Assembly (NCBI GenBank): GCA_003971905.1
Contig: RSEE01000004.1
Location: 1,178,001 to 1,242,000, forward strand
From: Moniliella sp. 'wahieum'
Taxonomy: Eukaryota; Basidiomycota; Moniliellomycetes; Moniliellales; Moniliellaceae
Length of the DNA stretch: 64,000 nt
Direction: 5' to 3'
The stretch's first letter is position 1, and every line of letters starts with the position of its first letter. Of the stretch, positions 23,934 through 35,590 are shown piece by piece. The notes below the pieces were generated by a model that worked only from the letters and a program-made list of their open reading frames with translations, was not told the origin of the DNA and ran no database searches. The translations under genes and the position numbers were made by a program.

Positions 23934-24657
23934 GGCCAAGGACGGGCGGGAAGAAGGCACAGAGGAAAGCCGAGCAGGACGAGGGCAAAACCAATGTACC
24001 ATCCAGCCTCGGCCAGCCACAACCAGTGAGATCAGAGAGGCCAAGTGGGGCGCGCGCTGGCGGACCTATACCTCCCAATTCCGCTCGGGGGCATGTTCGG
24101 TTTCAACCGAACGATGAGTTCATCGATCATCATGCATCATACATGCATCATTGCATCATGCACCACGATACTCATGCATACTCATGTACTCGTCATGGCG
24201 AAGTGTTAATCCACGGAACGCTTCTCCACGTTTTTCCTCATGGTTCCGGGCCATGTATTGTACTAGGCCTGCCGTTGCAACAAGCATGGACAGACGTCTA
24301 CTATTTGGGTTAAATGGTTTGGATAAGTTGCAGAGCCGTCGCCGTCTGGGCTCTATGTGCAACACCAATAAAAGGCTCACACACAACACATATAAATCAG
24401 GGGAAGGAAAGTTAGGTTTTGGACACAGAGTGGATACCACGGCAGAGGTGCTTGGACGAAACTGTAGGCGGTCAGGGAAGATGGGGGAGTAGGGGCGGAA
24501 GGGGGACAGAGCAGGGCGAAGAAAGAGCGAATTGAAAGAGCGATTGAAGAGCGAATGAAGGAGCAAGCGTGGCCCGGCCTTTACCTTTTGGTAAGGAGTT
24601 ATGAAAACGAGCACATGAGAGAGCCCTACACAGTCCGTTTTGGCCGCGAGAACGAGC
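23934..24657. other. Intergenic region between KRE6 and ERF4
   Basis: No gene supported. It holds the ERF4 promoter side with a CATGCAT-type cluster at 24121-24190 and the KRE6 3' region. Confidence 0.55.
24121..24190. repeat. CATGCATCAT-type degenerate array
   Basis: Overlapping ATCGATCATCATGCATCATA, CATGCATCATT, GCATCATGCACC and ACTCATGCATACTCATG units. It lies 190-260 bases upstream of the ERF4 start. Confidence 0.7.
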
Positions 24658-26743
24658 TCAGCATACATCCATGAGTCGGTTCTTGGGCCAAGAGTACATG
24701 GTACGCGGGAAGATAGTATGGTTGGGGTTGTAGTAGATGTCCGGATGGTCCTCAATGTACTTGGCGGTGGGGTAATCGGGTGGGTCACAGGACAGGCGCT
24801 CCTTGCCTGGCTCTTGGTACACACGCACATAATCAACAAGCATCGTTCTGGCCAAAGCAGAAGACCCGAACAAGGAGTGGGGAAGAGGTTAGCATAAATA
24901 ACCAAGGGAGGAAAGAGATGCACATACGCAGGGAATGTGATCTCATCAAAGTGGACGGTTGGAAGCCCGAAGAGAGACCAAAGTTAATGATGATGCTCAT
25001 GGGTTCAACCGGGATGAGTCGCTGGAAACATTGATGGACGGCTGGGGCGGTACAACGGCACTAGGTGCGGTCCATGACTTTTGGCCGTAACATACCAGGT
25101 GATGAAACCCGTTGCATCGTTGTTAAAGTCGGGCTGGTACTCGAACCCAAAGTAACAAAGCGGGAACCTTCGGCATCAATGTAAGCCTCAGCGGGGATGC
25201 GCTGAGTGCCGCTGACAGCTTGGTAGACTGAACCAGTATAACTGTTGCTGTTGCTCCATTAAAGTGCTCGGCAGCATCAAACGTCCAATTGTACGACGGA
25301 TCATATGGCGCCGTCTGGATCAAAGGTAGCGTCAGCACTTCGTAGTAGCACGTTTACACCGAAAGGGGAGGCGTGGGGGTTAAGACGCACCTGAAGACTC
25401 TGGAGGCGTAGCCAATGCTGTTTGTGTTCTGCGCCTCGACAATGTCGATTTCTGAGCGGAGCGACCGACGGACAACGTCTGGGCGGGGTGTTCCTCTCCC
25501 GGACAAGTGCAAGCGCTAAACCGTTGGCCTGGGAGGTATGAGAGCTTCCCGTCGTACTGCCATGAGTAGGCACCCTTGGCATGAAGGACGTCATGGGGCC
25601 CCGTGCCATTCGGGTTGGTCTGGTTGGGGAGGGTGCCATAATCGCACGAGTGTGTAGTGTAGGGCCAAGTCCCATCCGTTGATCCCAAATAGCCCGGGCG
25701 GGCCAAGTTCCCCATAGTCCAAAGACCAGGCCAGAAACCGCGAGTTTCCTGTGTTCCAGGCAATTTGACAGCCATCTCATGTACCACCCTGGAAGCAGAA
25801 TTTGTTCCAGGACTGGAGCATACCGGATTGAAAGTTGAGGTGTGGGGGTCCTCTCTGGGTCATGACGATGCTCAGTGCACCGCCAGTCGTGTTGATGGCT
25901 TCGGGGAGGGGAGTACCATTCATAGTCATTAGTGGCAGCATAGAAGATATCCTGCGCTTCCCAGTACGGATCGTCACCTGGCCAAAAGGTGCGTCCTCTT
26001 GGTCAAATTCATCCGAGAAAACAAGGCGCAACTGCTGGTTGTTCGTCTGGGACGTCCATGACTTTGCACTTTCAGGTGTGTCGGGGTCAATGAGAGAATG
26101 CATGGGCAGATCAGCAACTTGTCCCGAGCCGTTCGTCCCACCCAAACCGTAGGAGCCGAGATTATGTTTATTGTGCTTGCGTTCGACAGAGAGAATAGGG
26201 TAGCCGGCAAAGAGCATGAGCAGGCTGAGAATGATGAGGGCCATGATAAGCAGGTTGAAGAACCCGCGAAAGTCGATAAATCCATGGCGTACGCGTTTGC
26301 CAGGGGGGTCGGGTTGTGCAGGTCATCATCTGGTTCTTCGTCCATGGCATCCCACCCAGCAAGGGGACGGCGACGCCGGCGGACGGCGGTCGACGGATGT
26401 GCCCGAGACCATCTTGTGGGTGGAGGACTGGAAACTGTCGGCGGACGTGGCGGCGTACCCGGGGGGGGCTGGAATAGTCCTGACCTTGGGGCTGGCCCAA
26501 GAAGCCCTGGCCCGGCCTGGAGGAACGGCGTAGGTGCTTGCAGAAGAATGTTGAGTGCTGCTCAACGGCGCATAGCCTGGCTGGACCACCCGCTGAGAGG
26601 ACATGTTGCGGAGGGTGTGGTGGGAGGGAAGAGCAAGGGGCACGGGCAAGGGGAGTGTGGGTGGAGGATGTGCAAGCCAGGGCACGGCACCAGTGCGCAA
26701 GAAGCTTACCAGTAACAACTGGTGCGTACGGATACTGTGGCAT
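24658..26743 (-). CDS. Kre6/Skn1-type beta-1,6-glucan synthesis protein (GH16-like)
   Basis: Type II membrane glucanase-fold protein needed for beta-1,6-glucan assembly. The ATG at 26743 starts MPQYPYAPVVT. A long intron (GTAAGC near 26710 to CTCAG near 26600) leads to RVVQPGYAPLSSTQ. After a shift near 26350 the cytoplasmic region and membrane segment follow (MALIILSLLMLFAGYPILS near 26244). The lumenal domain shows LRLVFSDEFDQEDAPF, LSIVMTQRGPPHLNFQSGML, RPGYLGSTDGTWPY and CDYGTLPNQTNPNGT. The catalytic ExDxxE site reads EIDIVEAQNT near 25450. LLVDYVRVYQEPG lies downstream of an intron ending near 24850. The terminal SWPKNRLMDVC with a stop at 24658 is the family's conserved end. Several frameshifts (near 25790, 25480 and 25250) and introns remain imperfectly placed. 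Cell-wall role is established for the family. Confidence 0.93.
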
Positions 26744-28905
26744 GTCGACTGAGCGGCTGAGCGCAGCAGGACTCTCTGACACCACAGAGGGGCGGTGGGA
26801 GGTGTGAGATGTGACAGTTTATTGTACCATTCAGCATGTCAGGCTCAGGCCTCGGCGTCAGACCTCTCGATCTCAGAGGCGCGAGTAGGCGTGATATGGG
26901 CGAGTCAAAGGGGCGGGAGGCCGGTGTGGGAGGTTGTCTCATGCACGGTAACTCGTAGAAACGTTTAACGTTTTACGTTTAACCATTCCTTCGGCAACAA
27001 CGGCAACACCACAGAGTGTACCTGAGATCCGAGACCTGACCGGTGATCCGAACCTAATCGTAAGTACCTGATCTCTGTCGACTGGCACGGTGCGGGCACA
27101 GGGCACCTCGTGCGTCCGCCGTTCTTTGTTTTGTTGGCCGCGTTCTTTGTTTTGATGGTGCGATCGGGGGAGGTGGGAAGGTCCAGGAGGCAGAGGCTGG
27201 ACCTGCTTCGCTGCCAGGGATCACCGGAATCACCTATGCTGTTGGGCAACTGAGTATATTGAGGCCGTACTGGTACTAATGCGAGCGGGCGGGCCGGGTG
27301 GACACACGCTGTCCCAGAAAGGGCCGCGCGCGAGGGTTGGGTGTTTGCTCGGCACCGCGGTGCTGGCATGCGGCTCGCCATGCAGGCATCACACCAGCCT
27401 GATGCTGCTTTCGCGCTTGGCGCTTTTCTGAGATCTGAGATCTGATCGACGTGATTTGCACTCGCCAGGTGCCACATGTAACACCCAAGATCCCATAAAA
27501 GGGCTGCGCAGCAATGCATTTGCGTTTCAAGCAACGTGTGCAACATGTAACCAGGTCACCGGCACCGGTGGCCACAAGCAACCACCACCCGGCCCCCCGC
27601 ATGCCCCGACACAGCCGTCGTGCCGTCCGCCTCTGCCCGACACCACCTATCGATGCGCCACTAGACGGCGCCTGTGCTCCGGAGGCGAAGAAGGGTGGTC
27701 CTCCACGTCGCCCGAGCCGCTGCGCCGCCATGGGCACACCATGCATCATGCATCACATGCATCAAGTCTCATGCATCTCATGCATCATGTTCCTCGTGCG
27801 CTGCGTGTGCCTCCTCGGACATGTGACGCCATGCATCCATCATGCATCCATGCACATATGTGAGTGTGCGCAGTACTGAGTGTGCGCTGACTGAGCACTG
27901 AGTCTGTGCACTGGGCCAGAGCACCTGAGCCAAGACGGCCAAGCCAGCCAAGCGTAGCCCCGCCATGCCGGCACAGGACGGCATTACATGCATTACAGGC
28001 CAAGAGTTTTGAAATGCTACGCACGTGAGAAACAAACCCACCGCCGCCTCCTGTTTGCACCGATCTGTTCTTTTCTGAGTTTCTTGTTGCTGCGGCATAT
28101 TGAACGTCATGTGCCGCGCATGGTGAAGCCGTGAAGGGAGGGAGCGGCGCCAAGCATCCTCTGCGTCCTCAATATTACATGACTCTGGCTCTTCTTCTGG
28201 TGCTCATCCTAACGCTCTTCCACACGTTTTCCTCTGCCATGCACACAATACCAATGGACAAGCCCCGGTTTTTCGAGCGAGTGGCATGCGCTGATGAAAA
28301 TGCTCACCCGGTCACATTCTCAATGTCGATCAGCGTGTGGTCCTTGCCTACGTTTGGCGGTTGAGTGGCCAATCTGTCTCGTATATAGGCAAAACTCGAG
28401 AATCGGCAATGCACGCTATAATGGTCCTGCCTATGATAATCGCCCGAAACGTAAAAGGGAAGGAGAAGACACGATGGGCAAAACGAGAGTGTAATTGTTG
28501 CACTGTTCTGTATTATGACCGTCGACTATTATTGAGCAATCGACTTGCCCAAATCAACGTGTTACCGCAGCAAGTGTACTCTCACAGCATCAGTATCAAC
28601 TTGGAGATATCAAACTCTCGAAGCATTGCAGCAGATGTCATGGAAAGTTGAACTGGAAGATGCCGAACTGATGAGATGTACACGCTATACTAATGCAGCT
28701 CGTTAACGAACCCTGCAACTGCAAATCTCGTCAAGTAATATATGACTGCTATTTGGAGGTGCTTCCCCACAAGCCCAGCACCACACCTAACGGATGGAAA
28801 CCAGGTCAGTCCAGTCTAGCCCCTCCCCCGCCCCCCGTCGGCACAGCGTCATGAATTATCAACATTCAACTACGCCGTAGCCTCCTGCTTGATGATCTTG
28901 ATGAC
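26744..28905. other. Intergenic region, 2.2 kb, repeat-rich
   Basis: No gene supported. A CTGAGCG element (26748-26767) touches the KRE6 start. Three AACGTTTTACGTTTAA-like units lie at 26957-26985. CATGCAT arrays lie at 27740-27860 and CTGAG/GTGCG elements at 27866-27910. 28130-28760 has short frames without family resemblance. Confidence 0.5.
27740..27860. repeat. CATGCATCATGCAT degenerate array
   Basis: Repeated CATGCATCATGCATCACATG and related units, interrupted by about 40 bases and resuming as CCATGCATCCATCATGCATC. Confidence 0.7.
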
Positions 28906-30678
28906 CTAGAACATGGTCGCAAACGCCTCTTCCGCCGGCATGTCACTCCCAGCTGCACTGTTGCCGCGTGCGTTGGCCCCCAGCCCATTTTTACCAAAGG
29001 TAAACCCGACCCGAGCCCGCGATCCAACCGCCGATCTTGCGCAGTGGCCGAGGGCCTTGGACTGCCTCGACGCGCTGCTGCTTGTCCATGACCTCCTTGT
29101 ACTTGGCCATATCTTCGGGATTGTCAAAGTCGTCAAAGTGGGCCGTGTCAATGTCCGACTCGAGTTGCGGAACATACGGAGGCGAGCGTTCGCGCAAGCT
29201 GGCAAACGGCATTGACTTGAAAAACGCATGCCCGCTAACCTCCGACAAAGATTGGTACCGCAACTCGGGGCTTCGATCAGGCTGCTCGCACATATCAGCG
29301 TCAGTATCTCATTTCACAGCTTTCAGGTTGAGATTGCCTCAAAGGGAATAGACACCCACCGTGTGATCACATCCCAGGCAACGTCGCTCAAGTTGAACTG
29401 CAAGTCCTCGGGCTTGTGTACACAGGCCGCTGCAGCACGCGTCTCCAGTTCTTCAGGTTGGCCCAGCGTCTCGTTGGGGTACGCCCCGAAAAGGGAGGGA
29501 AGCCACAGAGGAACTCATAGAGAATGCACCCAAGGACCAATAGTCAGCCCCAATGCCATAGGTGGAAGTTGCTTTGGCGCGCAGCACCTCTGGTGCCATG
29601 TAATCCGGCGAGCCCACGATGGACTTGGCTGCTTCAACGTGCTGTTGCCGGCAGGCTTGGAAGAGGGAGCGACGCTCCAGCGGGGTGCGGTAGACAAAGT
29701 CGGTGTCCTTCACCTCGTCCAGCCTTTGCCGCAGCGATGCAATCCGGCCGGGATTGAGCGCACCCGAAGCCAGCCCAAAGTCGGTCAATTTGATGTGCCC
29801 CGAAGCGTCGACAAGGAAGTTTTCCGGCTTGAGGTCGCGATGGAGATAGCCGAGCTTGTGCAGCTCATTGACAGCGACAAACATCTCGGCTGCGTAGAAG
29901 CGGGCATGGTGTTCCCGTAGCACGCCCGACTTGTTGAGCAGAGTACGGAAATCACCTCCAGGGACATACTCCATGGCGAGATATACATGCTCTCGATCTT
30001 GGAAGGCGTACATGAGCTTGACAAGCCAGGGGGTGCGTGTGGCAGTGAGGATGTCACGCTCGATGAGGACATGGTGGGCCTCGTCCATCTTGACCAGCAC
30101 CTTCTTCTTGAGCTTCTTGAGTGCACACACTTCACCTGTCTCCTTTTGCGCGCAAGAAACACTCCGTACCCGCCCTGACCGACCTGGGTGATGATGTGAA
30201 ACTGGGCGAGACGGAGCTTGGTCCGGCGTTTACGAAGCAAGGCCCGTTCTCTCCCTTGGTATGAATTGCGCTCCTTTTCTTCTTCCTTGGGAGGAAGCGA
30301 GGCCTGAGCAAGGTGCTCTTCAAATTGGTTGGAGCGAGCCTTGCGGGCAGACAAGTAGCGGAGCGAGTCAAAGTAGTAATTGAGAAAATAGAGTTGAGCC
30401 AGGTTAGCCTTCCGCTTGACATCGGCCTGGTTCACGACCTGGGTCTCCCAGGGAGACAAGCTCCCCCGTCTTCCACGACCGCCACGAGCGGGGGTGATCT
30501 TCCTCCTCAGCGGGGCAGCAATTATCTTCGCGGGGGGAGCGATCACGGCTTTGCCCTTGCCCGGCGGAGGATGGTTCTCCTTCGCCTCTGTTACGGCACC
30601 CGTGCGAGCCAGCGCAGGGGAAGCCTGGTTGCCAGCGCTGCTCTGGCCAAGAAAGGCGCGCCTCGCGTTGTCTGTCAT
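28906..30678 (-). CDS. NDR/LATS-family kinase, Dbf2/Sid2-type
   Basis: AGC kinase of the mitotic exit/septation initiation network, activated by Mob1. The start at 30678 gives MTDNARRAFLGQ and a basic, disordered N-terminus. The Mob-binding N-terminal region reads LNYYFDSLRYLSARKARSNQ. The kinase domain follows with FHIITQVGQGGYG, ALKKLKKKVLVKMDE and YLHRDLKPENFL. DFGLASG comes next, then the long insert typical of the family, then the activation segment KSIVGSPDYMAPEVL. The C-terminal extension reads SEVSGHAFFKSMPFASLRER and IDTAHFDDFDNPEDMAKYKE, and near RVGFTFG a hydrophobic-motif-like end. A stop lies at 28906. Frameshifts lie near 30150 (Gly-rich loop to ALKKL), 29540 and 29040. An intron lies near 29310-29370. 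Family assignment is strong. Confidence 0.94.
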
Positions 30679-31385
30679 GGTGGGGAGAAGCAATCGAGCT
30701 CGCCCTCCTCGGCCAACGAATCTGAGGGGGATTTTAACCCCCTCCAGCCACTCAGAGCCCGCCCACTGACGGAATTGAAACCAAGTGCGCGTGGAAATTG
30801 CAAGCACAATTTGCTGGAACACTGCCCCCACGCTAGCGCATCCACCGCACCAGCCGAAGCATCGATCGTTGATCAACTCTGCGATCAACTCGATCAACAC
30901 GCACGATTCGGGCCCCTGGTGCCGGTGAGGCCAAAAAGGACCTAACAACGCGGCAAGCTGAGAAGCGGCGTCCCACACACCACTTATCCCCGCGCATTCT
31001 ACTGCCACTGCGTACTAAGTACACTAGTACTGAGTATTGATTAGACCTGGAGGATGGCCCTCGAGGGTGAGGCCGGTGAGGCCTGAGGCAACTAATAGTG
31101 GGGGGCGCATGTGATGGTCCAAGTCAACCAACGATACCTGAAGGGGGTTATCCTCGACATTAACCACACTGCCAACAGTTGTCACTGGGCTTCCGGCTGC
31201 TTGTGGGGGAACCAGAAAAACAGGAGCGAAGAACATCAGATCTCCTATAGGCCTGAGGAAAGACTGAAAGAGTCTCGGCCGGAGAAGTACGATACTCCTT
31301 GTGTGTCCTGACCATCTCTCCTTCATGGATCCCCCTTGTGTATGTACCGCCCCTCCCCCCCATCACCTTCTATAAAGACGTTCAG
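30679..31385. other. Intergenic region upstream of DBF2-type kinase and 5S rRNA
   Basis: No gene supported. It contains ATCGATCGTTGATCAACTC-type palindromes near 30862-30897. A TATAAAG lies at 31371-31377, just upstream of the 5S gene. Confidence 0.5.
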
Positions 31386-31513
31386 CATCTGCGGCCACAG
31401 AACTGTGAAAGCACCGCATCCCTTCCGATCTCCGAAGTTAACCACAGTCGTAGTATCGCCCAGTCAAGTACTATACGGTGGGGGACCACGTGGGAATCCT
31501 CGGTGCCGCGGTT
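31386..31513 (+). rRNA. 5S ribosomal RNA gene
   Basis: The sequence begins ATCTGCGGCCACAGAACTG, continues GAAAGCACCGCATCCC and TCCGATCTCCGAAGTTAACC, and has the C-box GGTGGGGGACCACGTGGGAA near 31478-31500. It closes with GGTGCCGCGGTT, whose 3' bases pair with the 5' end. A TTTT Pol III terminator follows at 31515. A TATAAAG lies 10-16 bases upstream. The gene is about 127 bases, some 7-8 longer than usual. The extra bases are in the helix IV/loop E arm, where TAGTA and TACTA can pair. As in many basidiomycetes, this is a dispersed 5S copy outside an rDNA unit. Confidence 0.9.
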
Positions 31514-32842
31514 CTTTTGCTCCTACTCCGGAAGTGCGCCCCCGCGCTCTCCTTTTGCACACACATAGCCCCCGCCCCCACCTTCCCGCCGTACTAACAC
31601 ACCCGCCCCATTCGCCCTCAGTAAGGAGGTACAGGTCAAAATACTCCCCATCTTTGACCCCGCATCCATGCCTCGCAACCTATCCACACGTGTCCCCGCC
31701 CACACCCACACGTGCTCCATCCCCCCCGTCTCCAGTTGTTCTGATATCATTTCAGCATACCCCAGCTCTTAACGAGCCAAGAGCTTCTCCCTCACCCTTG
31801 ACACTATAGCGCAACCGTCCCGGAGGAAAAGCGAATGCGGGCTACGTGCCGCTCGCCCCCCCGGTTTATTCCGCCATTGAAGCGAGGCCAAACTTTGTTG
31901 CCACGTCCGTTGTGGGGCCAGGCACCGCGGTGTACACCAAGCACACCATTGAGAGCCAGGTGTCTTGACCAAAGACTGTTGCTCCTCCACCAACGCGCCC
32001 CTGTTTCCCGCGCGGATGAGATGGCGAGGGGAGCTCACCCAGCACAATCGGAACCAGAACCGTAACCGGCACCGCCCGGCCGCCTTCGCGGCCCGTCTCC
32101 CGCCCTCGGTCCCGCGCGCGCACTATTATACCCGCTTCCGTCGGCGACGGGACCCCGGCGGCGTCGAGCCCAGCTGCAAGTTCATGGTCCGCGCTGAGGG
32201 ATTCTGGAAGGACCTGGGCACTTGTTCACGACCAAATTTGGCCCTCCGCTCGACTAGTAGCCCCCTGCCCCCTCCCCTGCAGAGACAGAGTGGAGCCAAG
32301 GAGGCACCACCTACTATTATGGGATACAAACAGTACTCACTGGGCATCGCAGCCGCGATGCTCGACAAGCCAGCTTCAGATCCAGCTCTTATGATCTGCG
32401 GGCACAAAATCGAGGACATCAACGACTCCTGGACCTGCCTGCGACCGAGATGCCCAATCATTTGCGGTATTATACCGTCCAATAGAGATCTCCCCATCAG
32501 CTCTCGAACCTCATTTCTTGAGGAAGAGGAGAAAAGAAGGAAGACATTGTCGATTGCACCTTGGACGATGGGGTTTTGGATATAATGTCTTCGCTGCCAT
32601 CATTCTGCCTGACACGCACGCACCATGCACGCGCGGGTGTAAATGAAAGTTTAAAGCACCGGGCTCTGGTCCGCTCACAGTTTCATATTTCAATTGCTTC
32701 CAGCCTGCACGTTGGGTGCTCGAAGCTGGTGAGCGAAAAGCTGCGGCGCCAACCCTATTGCATCGCCGTTGCCCTTGCATCGAGTATCCTTCTCGCTGTT
32801 CGCGGTGGGGCTTGCTTTCTAGACCCACCCCTAGCAAGCAAT
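31514..32842. other. Intergenic region upstream of RPS2
   Basis: No gene I can support. A GTAAGG...TTTCAG stretch (31620-31755) and a few frames at 31800-32130 could be exons of an unrecognised small gene, but no ATG, family motif or consistent frame emerges. Some of it may be RPS2 leader. Confidence 0.4.
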
Positions 32843-33610
32843 ATGGCTGACGCAGCTCCCCGTGGACGTGGTGGTTTTGGCCGTGACCGTGGTGGCCGTG
32901 GCCGTCGTGGCCGTCGTGGTGCCCGTGGCGGCGAGAAGGAGGAATGGGTGCCCGTCACCTCCGTCGGCCGCCTCGTCAAGGACGGCAAGATCAAGTCGAT
33001 CGAGGAGATCTACCTCTTTTCGCTCCCCATCAAAGAGTACCAGGTGGTGGACCTGCTCCTGCCCAAGCTCAAGGATGAGGTGATGAAGATCCACCCTGTG
33101 CAGAAGCAGACCCGTGCTGGTCAGCGTACCCGCTTTAAGGCGTTCGTTGCCGTCGGTGACTCGGACGGTCACTTGGGCCTGGGTGTCAAGTGCGCCAAGG
33201 AGGTTGCGACCGCTATTCGTGCGGCTATTAACCTGGCCAAGCTTTCCGTCATCCCTGTTCGCCGTGGCTACTGGGGCGCTGCTCTTGGTGAGCCCCACAC
33301 TGTGCCCATGAAGGTGAGCGGCAAGACGGCTTCGGTCATGTGCCGTCTTGTCCCCGCCCCTCGTGGCACGGGCATTGTTGCCGCCCCCGCTTCGAAGCGC
33401 ATGCTTCAACTGGCTGGTGTGACGGACTGCTACACTCAGTCCTCTGGCCAGACAGCCACCATGGGCAACTTCATCAAGGCCACGTTTGAGGCTGTGTCGA
33501 AGACTTACGGCTTCCTCACCCCCAACCTGTGGAACAACATCCCTCCCCCTCCTACGCCCTTCGTGGAGTACTCGGCCCACCTCGCCAAGGCGGCCAAGAA
33601 GGCGCTCTGA
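32843..33610 (+). CDS. RPS2: 40S ribosomal protein uS5 (S2)
   Basis: Component of the small ribosomal subunit near the mRNA entry site. The ATG at 32843 gives [18 protein letters not shown], followed by the RGG-rich N-terminus seen in eukaryotic uS5. [20 protein letters not shown] follows. The S5 double-stranded RNA-binding domain reads [18 protein letters not shown]-like sequence (here [20 protein letters not shown]). It continues [53 protein letters not shown] and a Pro-rich tail. At 255 residues it is full length. It is uninterrupted and has no frameshift, in contrast to many neighbours. The frame is open upstream to 32561, but the ATG at 32843 matches the family start. Codon use is strongly C-ending, as expected for a highly expressed gene. 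Confidence 0.98.
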   Translation: MADAAPRGRGGFGRDRGGRGRRGRRGARGGEKEEWVPVTSVGRLVKDGKIKSIEEIYLFSLPIKEYQVVDLLLPKLKDEVMKIHPVQKQTRAGQRTRFKAFVAVGDSDGHLGLGVKCAKEVATAIRAAINLAKLSVIPVRRGYWGAALGEPHTVPMKVSGKTASVMCRLVPAPRGTGIVAAPASKRMLQLAGVTDCYTQSSGQTATMGNFIKATFEAVSKTYGFLTPNLWNNIPPPPTPFVEYSAHLAKAAKKAL

Positions 33611-34024
33611 GCGTAGCACACGCTCTCGGCCAGAGACATGATGCATGACATGGAATCTTGATTACCGTTTCTGAGCCTCATCTCTTTATGCTTTGGCATA
33701 GTACTTCGTGTGTAGGTGTTGCGAGGGCTTAGTAGGAGAGTCATATTAGCCCAGCCGATCGTACTCTATTCTTTGGTGTGCTGAAAAGAAATGGAGTCGG
33801 ACTGGTGAGCGCATAGTAGCAGGCCACGATACTTCCCCTCCCGCGGCTTCCAATAAGGAGAGCTGCATTGCTGTGAGACGAGCAGCTTCGTGTTTCCGCG
33901 CTGATAATTCGGCTCCTCCCTCTCCGTCATCGCCAGTGAGGGCGAAGAGACAGGGCGCCGGGCCGTACGTGTGTCGCGGGGGCACACGCAGGAAAAAGAA
34001 GTGTGTCGATCGTTCCAAAAGAGA
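33611..34024. other. Intergenic region between RPS2 and tRNA-Ala
   Basis: 3' region of RPS2. No gene seen. The minus-strand frame through here reads across the tRNA and is a shadow. Confidence 0.5.
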
Positions 34025-34108
34025 TGGACGAATAGGGAATCGAACCCCAGACCTCACACATACACAAAGAATGCAAAGCGTGCGCTCTACCAACTGAGCT
34101 ATCCGCCC
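34025..34108 (-). tRNA. tRNA-Ala (anticodon UGC) with 11-base intron
   Basis: A full cloverleaf can be drawn on the minus strand. The acceptor is GGGCGGA paired with TTCGTCC and includes the G3-U70 pair that defines alanine identity. The D arm is GCTCAGTTGGTAGAGC, the anticodon stem CACGC/GTGTG, the anticodon TGC, and the T arm TGGGG TTCGATT CCCTA. The discriminator base is A. An intron of 11 bases (TTCTTTGTGTA) sits one base 3' of the anticodon, the normal eukaryotic position. 73 mature bases plus 11 equals 84. Confidence 0.93.
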
Positions 34109-35516
34109 TTACGAACCCTCGCACCTTCCTTCGTATTGGATCGTCTCTCACTTGTTCACCCCCCCCTCCTCTTCACCACGAAACTTAAGGGCTCGAGGTT
34201 GGTTGAAGGGTGAGAACCCACTCGAAGGATACTATACCCCTAACACAGCCAAGGCTTGCTTGCATTTTGAGAATAGCGGACTTGGCGTGGATGCTTGAAG
34301 CTTGACACCTGGACGGCGAAAGCTTCTCGCATGAATGATGTCCAGGCCGTGTCTCGAAAGTGTGCTAGCACGCAAGGGAACAGCTTCCTTCTTTACTCCG
34401 ACACAGCTTCGCTTCCCGTTAAAACCTAAGCTTCCGGCTTCAGTGAAACTTGAGGGCCTCAGGTGGGCATATAAAGTACCACCCAGTATGATCGGCCCTA
34501 CACCCTTGGCTGTGCTCTGAGGAAGGGGAAGTTTCCTCCGACTCGGCGAAGCTGGCATCTCCGCCATCCGACTCGCCTTTGGGGTGTCGCGAACACACTC
34601 GCCATGGACCTGGCGGCTCCAAGGCCTCCCCCCCCAAACACCAGGTGGCAGGACGTGGCACAACGCCACCAAAACGAGGTATCGAGCGCCGCCCCTGCCA
34701 CATCTCCAGTACAGGGCGGAGAAGTGTCTCCTTTGGCGCTTTTGCCGAGCATGGAACCTATACGGTTAATTGTCATTCTGGAGCAGGCGTGTTTGGGGTT
34801 GTGCCAGGTTCCTCACACCCCTGGTTCCCGCTTCCGGCATGGTAAAAACGAGGGAAAGCAGGCGTAACTGACATGCGATGATCACCAGAGTGTTTTGGCT
34901 ATAATGGGGCGGGACATTGCCCAGGCTCGCCCCGACATTATACAGCTCCAGCTTCTCTCTCGCAAACCGATCACAAACGAGACGGGCGATCGACTACTTA
35001 CTGTCATTTCATCGCCTATCTCCTGCTTTTCTGCCAACACACACAAAGTCACTCTTACTCACCATGCCCCCTTCCAGCGCCTCTCTACGATCCTCCCGTG
35101 CCTGCCGAGCGATCAGTAGCCATCTTAATTGGCGCCATGGCCCGTGACCAGGATGGTTTTGTGGACCTGGTGGTACATGAGAAGCTGTCGGAGACACAGT
35201 ATTCTTTGAGCGCAGCAGTAGCCTGAGTGGCAAGGTAACGTTCCTCGTCTGTCTCCTTGCAGTTTTGGGATTTAACAAAAAGCACCTGTCACCCACGGTT
35301 GTGGCTAGAGGCCCGAGGTCCCAAGGGGACCAGAGATCCGCCCCTCTTATAGGGATCCGATGCCTGTGGAGGGATTGGAAAGCGATACTGACTCGAGGTT
35401 TGTGTGCAGTTTTTACCTGCGCAATCGAAGACGCTTGGGGTAGTATCATATGACAAGCGAACAGGTTTGCGCTAGTGACAGACATGCGGCCCCGTCGATC
35501 GTCTGAGATCAGGCAC

Positions 35517-35590
35517 TGTGACATGTGGCACGTGATTCAGTGACATGTGATACTCCGCCTGTGACATGCATGTGACATGGACATGTGATG
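35517..35590. repeat. GTGACATGT / CACATGTGAT array
   Basis: Units GTGACATGTG, CACGTGAT, AGTGACATGTGATA, TGTGACATGCATGTGACATG and GACATGTGATG, in loose tandem over about 74 bases. Confidence 0.65.

Noticed and set aside
27740-27860. CRISPR-like or centromere-like repeat array
   Set aside because: Units are 7-12 bases, degenerate and without unique spacers of constant size. This is a short-period repeat in a fungal nuclear genome.
31336-31809. 157-codon plus-strand frame across the 5S gene
   Set aside because: It reads through the 5S rRNA and is explained by it; Pro/Ser-rich translation has no family resemblance.
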